64,000 bases of DNA from Salipiger pallidus (GTDB taxonomy: Bacteria; Pseudomonadota; Alphaproteobacteria; Rhodobacterales; Rhodobacteraceae). Both the position numbers and the translations under genes were made by a program. Where the stretch lies: positions 248,001-312,000 of the forward strand of contig NZ_BMJV01000004.1 in the NCBI RefSeq assembly GCF_014643635.1, given 5' to 3'. Below, piece after piece: positions 61,471 through 64,000 of the stretch. A model generated the notes under the pieces. It was not told the origin of the DNA. It searched no databases and saw nothing but the letters and a program-made list of their open reading frames with translations. Position 1 is the stretch's first letter, and each line of letters starts with the position of its first letter.

Positions 61471-62127
61471 ATGAAACCGATGACCAGAGTTCTGACCGGC
61501 GCAGCCTTGGTGCTTATGGGAACCGCAAGCCTTGCGGCCGCCTTCCCCGGTGAAAGCCGTGGTGACGGCCCGCAGGGTCAGCGGGGTCACGACCGTTCGG
61601 CACTGATGCTGCTCGGTCTTGACACTGACGGTGACGGCGCGATCAGCGCGGCCGAACTCGAGGCAGCAGGCCCCGCGGCGGCCTTTGCCGAGGCTGATGC
61701 CGATGCCGACGGTATGCTGACCGCCGACGAGCTTACCATCTTCCGGGCCGCGCAGGAGGCTGCCCGCGAGGCGCGGCGCTCGCGCATGATGATCGGACGT
61801 CTCGACACCGACGGGGATGGCCGGCTCACCCTTGAGGATCTGTCGAAGCGCAGTGACCGGCGGGCCGCGCTTTTCGAGAGAGCGGACACTGATGGTGACG
61901 GCACTCTAAGCGCTGAAGAGCTGGACACCTTGCGTGCCGATATGCGTGACGCGCGCGGCCCCCGGCATGGATCGCGTGAAGGTCACGGGGATCGTGGCCA
62001 CTGGCAGCACCACGGCAAAACGCGTGGTGAGGGGCCGCAGGGCCCGCGCGAGATGCAGCGCGGAGAAGGCCCGGCGTCGGCCGGTGCCCCCACGGTACAG
62101 CAGGACGACGATCCCGCCACCGAGTGA
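61471..62127 (+). CDS. Secreted EF-hand calcium-binding protein
   Basis: A 218-residue protein with a signal peptide (MKPMTRVLTGAALVLMGTAS...AAA). Four EF-hand loops follow: DTDGDGAISAAEL, DADADGMLTADEL, DTDGDGRLTLEDL, DTDGDGTLSAEEL, spaced in two pairs. All have Asp at positions 1, 3 and 5 and Glu/Asp at 12, so calcium or another divalent ion should bind. The C-terminal tail is His/Gly-rich (HGSREGHGDRGHWQHHG), suggesting metal binding. ATG after ACAGGAGATC. First of four genes with an ECF sigma factor. Confidence 0.9.
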   Translation: MKPMTRVLTGAALVLMGTASLAAAFPGESRGDGPQGQRGHDRSALMLLGLDTDGDGAISAAELEAAGPAAAFAEADADADGMLTADELTIFRAAQEAAREARRSRMMIGRLDTDGDGRLTLEDLSKRSDRRAALFERADTDGDGTLSAEELDTLRADMRDARGPRHGSREGHGDRGHWQHHGKTRGEGPQGPREMQRGEGPASAGAPTVQQDDDPATE

Positions 62128-62215
62128 CCTGCAGACGGGTCTGTGGGCGGTGGCTTTGCCGCCCGCAGGCATTGCGCCGTGCCGGTCTCCGGGCTAGCGC
62201 AGTGGGAAGGGCCGG

Positions 62216-62800
62216 ATGCCATATGACGCGATGAACGATTGCAGTGACGATATGCTGCTCGCGGCCTATGCCGCGGGGGATCCTGCCGCGGCGCGGGCGC
62301 TGACCGCGAGGCTGGGCCCCCGGGCGTTTGCCCACGCCATGCGCATGCTGCGCGACCGGGCCGAGGCCGAGGATGTGGCGCAAGAGGCGCTGCTGCGCCT
62401 GTGGCGGGCCGCGCCGGGCTGGCGGGCGGGCGAGGCGAAGGTGTCGACCTGGCTCTACCGTGTCGTCTCGAACCTGTGCATTGATCGGATACGGCGGCGC
62501 AGGGGCGGGCATCTGGACATCTGCGATGTGCCCGAGCCCGAGGATCCCGCTCCGTCGGTTGAGCAGGACCTGCAGCAGGGCGCCCGGGGCCGGGCGCTGG
62601 ACGAGGCGCTCGGCAGCTTGCCCGAGCGGCAGAAACAGGCGGTGGTGTTGCGGCATCTCGAGGGGCTGTCCAACCCCGAAATCGCTGACATCATGGAGAT
62701 CGGCGTGCGTGCGGTGGAAAGCCTTACCGCCCGTGGGCGCAAGACGCTGGAGGGGCTTCTGGCCCCGAGGCGTGATGAGTTGGGGTATGACGATGACTGA
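62216..62800 (+). CDS. ECF-type RNA polymerase sigma factor
   Basis: A 194-residue sigma-70 family protein. Region 2 (about residues 25-85) has DRAEAEDVAQEALLRLWRAA and STWLYRVVSNLCIDRIRRR. Region 4 (about 135-185) has LPERQKQAVVLRHLEGLSNP and IMEIGVRAVESLTARGRKTL. Regions 1.1 and 3 are missing, so ECF class. The start at 62216 has GGAAGGG upstream; 62231 is possible. The stop overlaps the next gene. It is likely held inactive by the membrane protein encoded next, in a CnrH-CnrY-CnrX-like arrangement. Confidence 0.92.
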   Translation: MPYDAMNDCSDDMLLAAYAAGDPAAARALTARLGPRAFAHAMRMLRDRAEAEDVAQEALLRLWRAAPGWRAGEAKVSTWLYRVVSNLCIDRIRRRRGGHLDICDVPEPEDPAPSVEQDLQQGARGRALDEALGSLPERQKQAVVLRHLEGLSNPEIADIMEIGVRAVESLTARGRKTLEGLLAPRRDELGYDDD

Positions 62801-63173
62801 CGATCGCAGAACGGAAGAGGGCGGGCTGGCACCATGGTTCGATGCCGGGCGGGACGAAGCGCCACTGCCGTCAGGCGACTGGTTGGCACGTATGGAAGCG
62901 ATGGCGCTCGAAATGCAGCCTGCGCCTGCGCCCGCGGGCATTGCCACGCCCGAACGTGCAGCCCCTGCGTGGCGTGGCTGGCTGCGGGATATGCTTCGCG
63001 GGCTCGGCGGATGGCCTGCCATGGCCGGGTTGGTGGCTGCCTGCGCCACCGGGGTGTGGTTCGGTGTGGTCGCGCCGTCGGAGTTGTCCGATTGGTTGGC
63101 GCCTGCAGGTAGGGATGCGATGACGGCGATCGAGCCTGCCAGTGGCTTCGATTACGCAATGCTGGGACTTTGA
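62793..63173 (+). CDS. Single-pass membrane protein, probable anti-sigma partner
   Basis: A 126-residue protein. Its N-terminal cytoplasmic part (about 70 residues) includes WFDAGRDEAPLPSGDWLARM, then one transmembrane segment (WPAMAGLVAACATGVWFGVV, about residues 75-97) and a short periplasmic tail. Size, topology and place between an ECF sigma gene and a periplasmic sensor gene fit a CnrY-type anti-sigma factor; no zinc-binding anti-sigma motif is seen. The ATG at 62793 overlaps the sigma stop by 8 bp; 62787 is equally possible. Confidence 0.6.
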   Translation: MTDDRRTEEGGLAPWFDAGRDEAPLPSGDWLARMEAMALEMQPAPAPAGIATPERAAPAWRGWLRDMLRGLGGWPAMAGLVAACATGVWFGVVAPSELSDWLAPAGRDAMTAIEPASGFDYAMLGL

Positions 63174-63176
63174 AAC

Positions 63177-63719
63177 ATGAGCACTGACAGGACATCCGGC
63201 AGCACACCGCCCGCCTCAAGGCGGCTACGGGCACTACTTTTCACCTCGCTTGCGGTGAATGTCGCCGTGGCCGGGCTGGCGGCGGGCGCCTTCCTGCTGC
63301 GCCCCAATCATGACCGGCCGCCGCCACGCGGGCGCGACTACGTCTTCCTCTATACCGACGCATTCGATGACGGGCAGCGTGAGGCGCTCGGGCAGAGCCT
63401 CCGGTCACGCTTCAATCGCGAGAGTGGTGGCCCGGAAGGCGCTGGACGGCAGGGGCTGGGGCAGATGCTGACACCCTACCGCGAGGCGCTTGGCGTTCTG
63501 CGCGCAGAGACCTTCGACGAGGCTGCCTTTGCCCGCATCCTGCGCTCGCAGAACGCCCAGGCCGAACGGCGGCAGGCCGCCGGGGAAGAGATGCTGACGG
63601 ACTTCATGGCAACGCTCGACCCGGCCGAACGGTCGGCCTACGCGGATCGCCTTGAAAAGAGGGTGAATCGCCTCGCGGGGCGGATACAGTCGTTCCGCGA
63701 ACGGCACCGGCACAATTGA
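63177..63719 (+). CDS. CnrX-like periplasmic heavy-metal sensor
   Basis: A 180-residue protein with one N-terminal transmembrane helix (LLFTSLAVNVAVAGLAAGAF, about residues 20-40) and a helical periplasmic domain. DAFDDGQREALGQSLRSRFN, YREALGVLRAETFDEAAFARIL and MATLDPAERSAYADRLEKRV match the CnrX/Spy-like heavy-metal-resistance family. It would sense metal or envelope stress and signal to the anti-sigma protein. The gap to the previous gene is 3 nt. The His-rich end (RERHRHN) may bind metal. Confidence 0.8.
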   Translation: MSTDRTSGSTPPASRRLRALLFTSLAVNVAVAGLAAGAFLLRPNHDRPPPRGRDYVFLYTDAFDDGQREALGQSLRSRFNRESGGPEGAGRQGLGQMLTPYREALGVLRAETFDEAAFARILRSQNAQAERRQAAGEEMLTDFMATLDPAERSAYADRLEKRVNRLAGRIQSFRERHRHN

Positions 63720-63747
63720 TCCTGCCGGGCCGCGCCCCAGCAGGATC
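63718..63747. terminator. Hairpin at the end of the sensor operon
   Basis: Perfect 8-bp arms GATCCTGC and GCAGGATC overlapping the sensor stop codon. It lies between convergent genes; no T tract. Confidence 0.6.
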
Positions 63748-63761
63748 AGCCTATCGCCCCG

Positions 63762-64000
63762 CTATCCCCCCGCCGACGCGGCACGGGATGGGGTGGAGGT
63801 CATGTCGGGTTCAAAGAACCCGCCAGTCGGCTGCGTCGCTACGGCGGTGCGGTTCCGCCCCGAGCGCTTGGCGCTGTAAAGCGCCCGGTCCGCCCGGTCG
63901 AGCACCAGCTCGGGGTTTTCCCGCATCTCCAGTGCAGGAACGGCGATCCCGATGCTCGCGGTGATATGGCCGAGTGACCGGGCCTGATCCGGGAGATCGA
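63762..64000 (-). CDS. GGDEF-domain protein, C-terminal fragment (N-terminus beyond window)
   Basis: The minus-strand frame is open from the window edge to the stop at 63764-63762, about 78 residues. It shows the end of a GGDEF domain: HITASIGIAVPA, then LDRADRALYSAKRSGRNRTA. A poorly conserved tail (FFEPDMTSTPSRAASAGG) follows. GGDEF enzymes make cyclic di-GMP; the active-site motif itself lies outside the window, so catalytic state is unknown. Confidence 0.82.
   Translation of the reverse strand, partial: DLPDQARSLGHITASIGIAVPALEMRENPELVLDRADRALYSAKRSGRNRTAVATQPTGGFFEPDMTSTPSRAASAGG

Overview
The window is one continuous piece of a high-GC alphaproteobacterial chromosome. Gene content and order (TamA/TamB, a cyoABCD-SURF1 bo3-type oxidase, TRAP transporters, an EF-hand/ECF-sigma/periplasmic-sensor cluster, a DUF983-NUDIX pair, a small SRP RNA, an FnrL-like box and an EcfG-like promoter) point to Rhodobacterales (roseobacter/Paracoccaceae type). 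Genus cannot be decided from the sequence. I found no phage, insertion sequence, CRISPR array or tRNA. Both outermost genes (tamB at the left, a GGDEF protein at the right) run off the window.

Left part (1-21.7 kb): tamB-tamA; a UDP-sugar epimerase-like SDR; a 7-bp minisatellite of 19.6 copies between that gene and dnaX; a zinc metallopeptidase-phosphatase pair; an sll1863-type stress protein next to an FnrL-like box; the 4.5S/SRP RNA; nudC and an SRPBCC protein; a YnjBCD-type ABC transporter; rpe-thioredoxin-gph; a BASS-like carrier; an FAD amino-acid oxidase-like enzyme and a fumarylacetoacetate hydrolase-family enzyme.

Middle (22-35.3 kb): a PuuA-like glutamine synthetase, then a divergent catabolic locus. 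TRAP genes dctPQM run left and an iclR-led operon runs right: thiolase, acyl-CoA ligase, double-PPC (DUF296) protein, SDR, gamma-carbonic-anhydrase-like protein and two single PPC proteins. Two matched operator-like inverted repeats lie between the arms. The double-PPC protein looks like a fusion of the two single PPC proteins encoded downstream. This locus is the best candidate here for an undescribed system: TRAP uptake followed by CoA activation, oxidation and thiolytic cleavage of an unknown acid. A strong terminator sits 18 nt before the next gene, a homocysteine S-methyltransferase, which suggests attenuation.

Right part (35-64 kb): cyoABCD-SURF1; htpX; bphO-bphP (biliverdin synthesis and a bacteriophytochrome HWE kinase with a C-terminal receiver domain) behind a GGAAC-N16-CGTT promoter; a PAS protein; a TonB receptor; parE; an outer-membrane barrel protein; a DUF4168 protein; lepA; a type II NADH dehydrogenase; a LysR regulator; a YbfF-like hydrolase; NUDIX-DUF983; and an EF-hand/ECF sigma/membrane protein/CnrX-like sensor operon.

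Small dispersed intergenic repeats recur at gene ends: a GTATTT...AGAAGA element and an AAATTCCTT palindrome. Convergent genes are mostly separated by clear hairpins.
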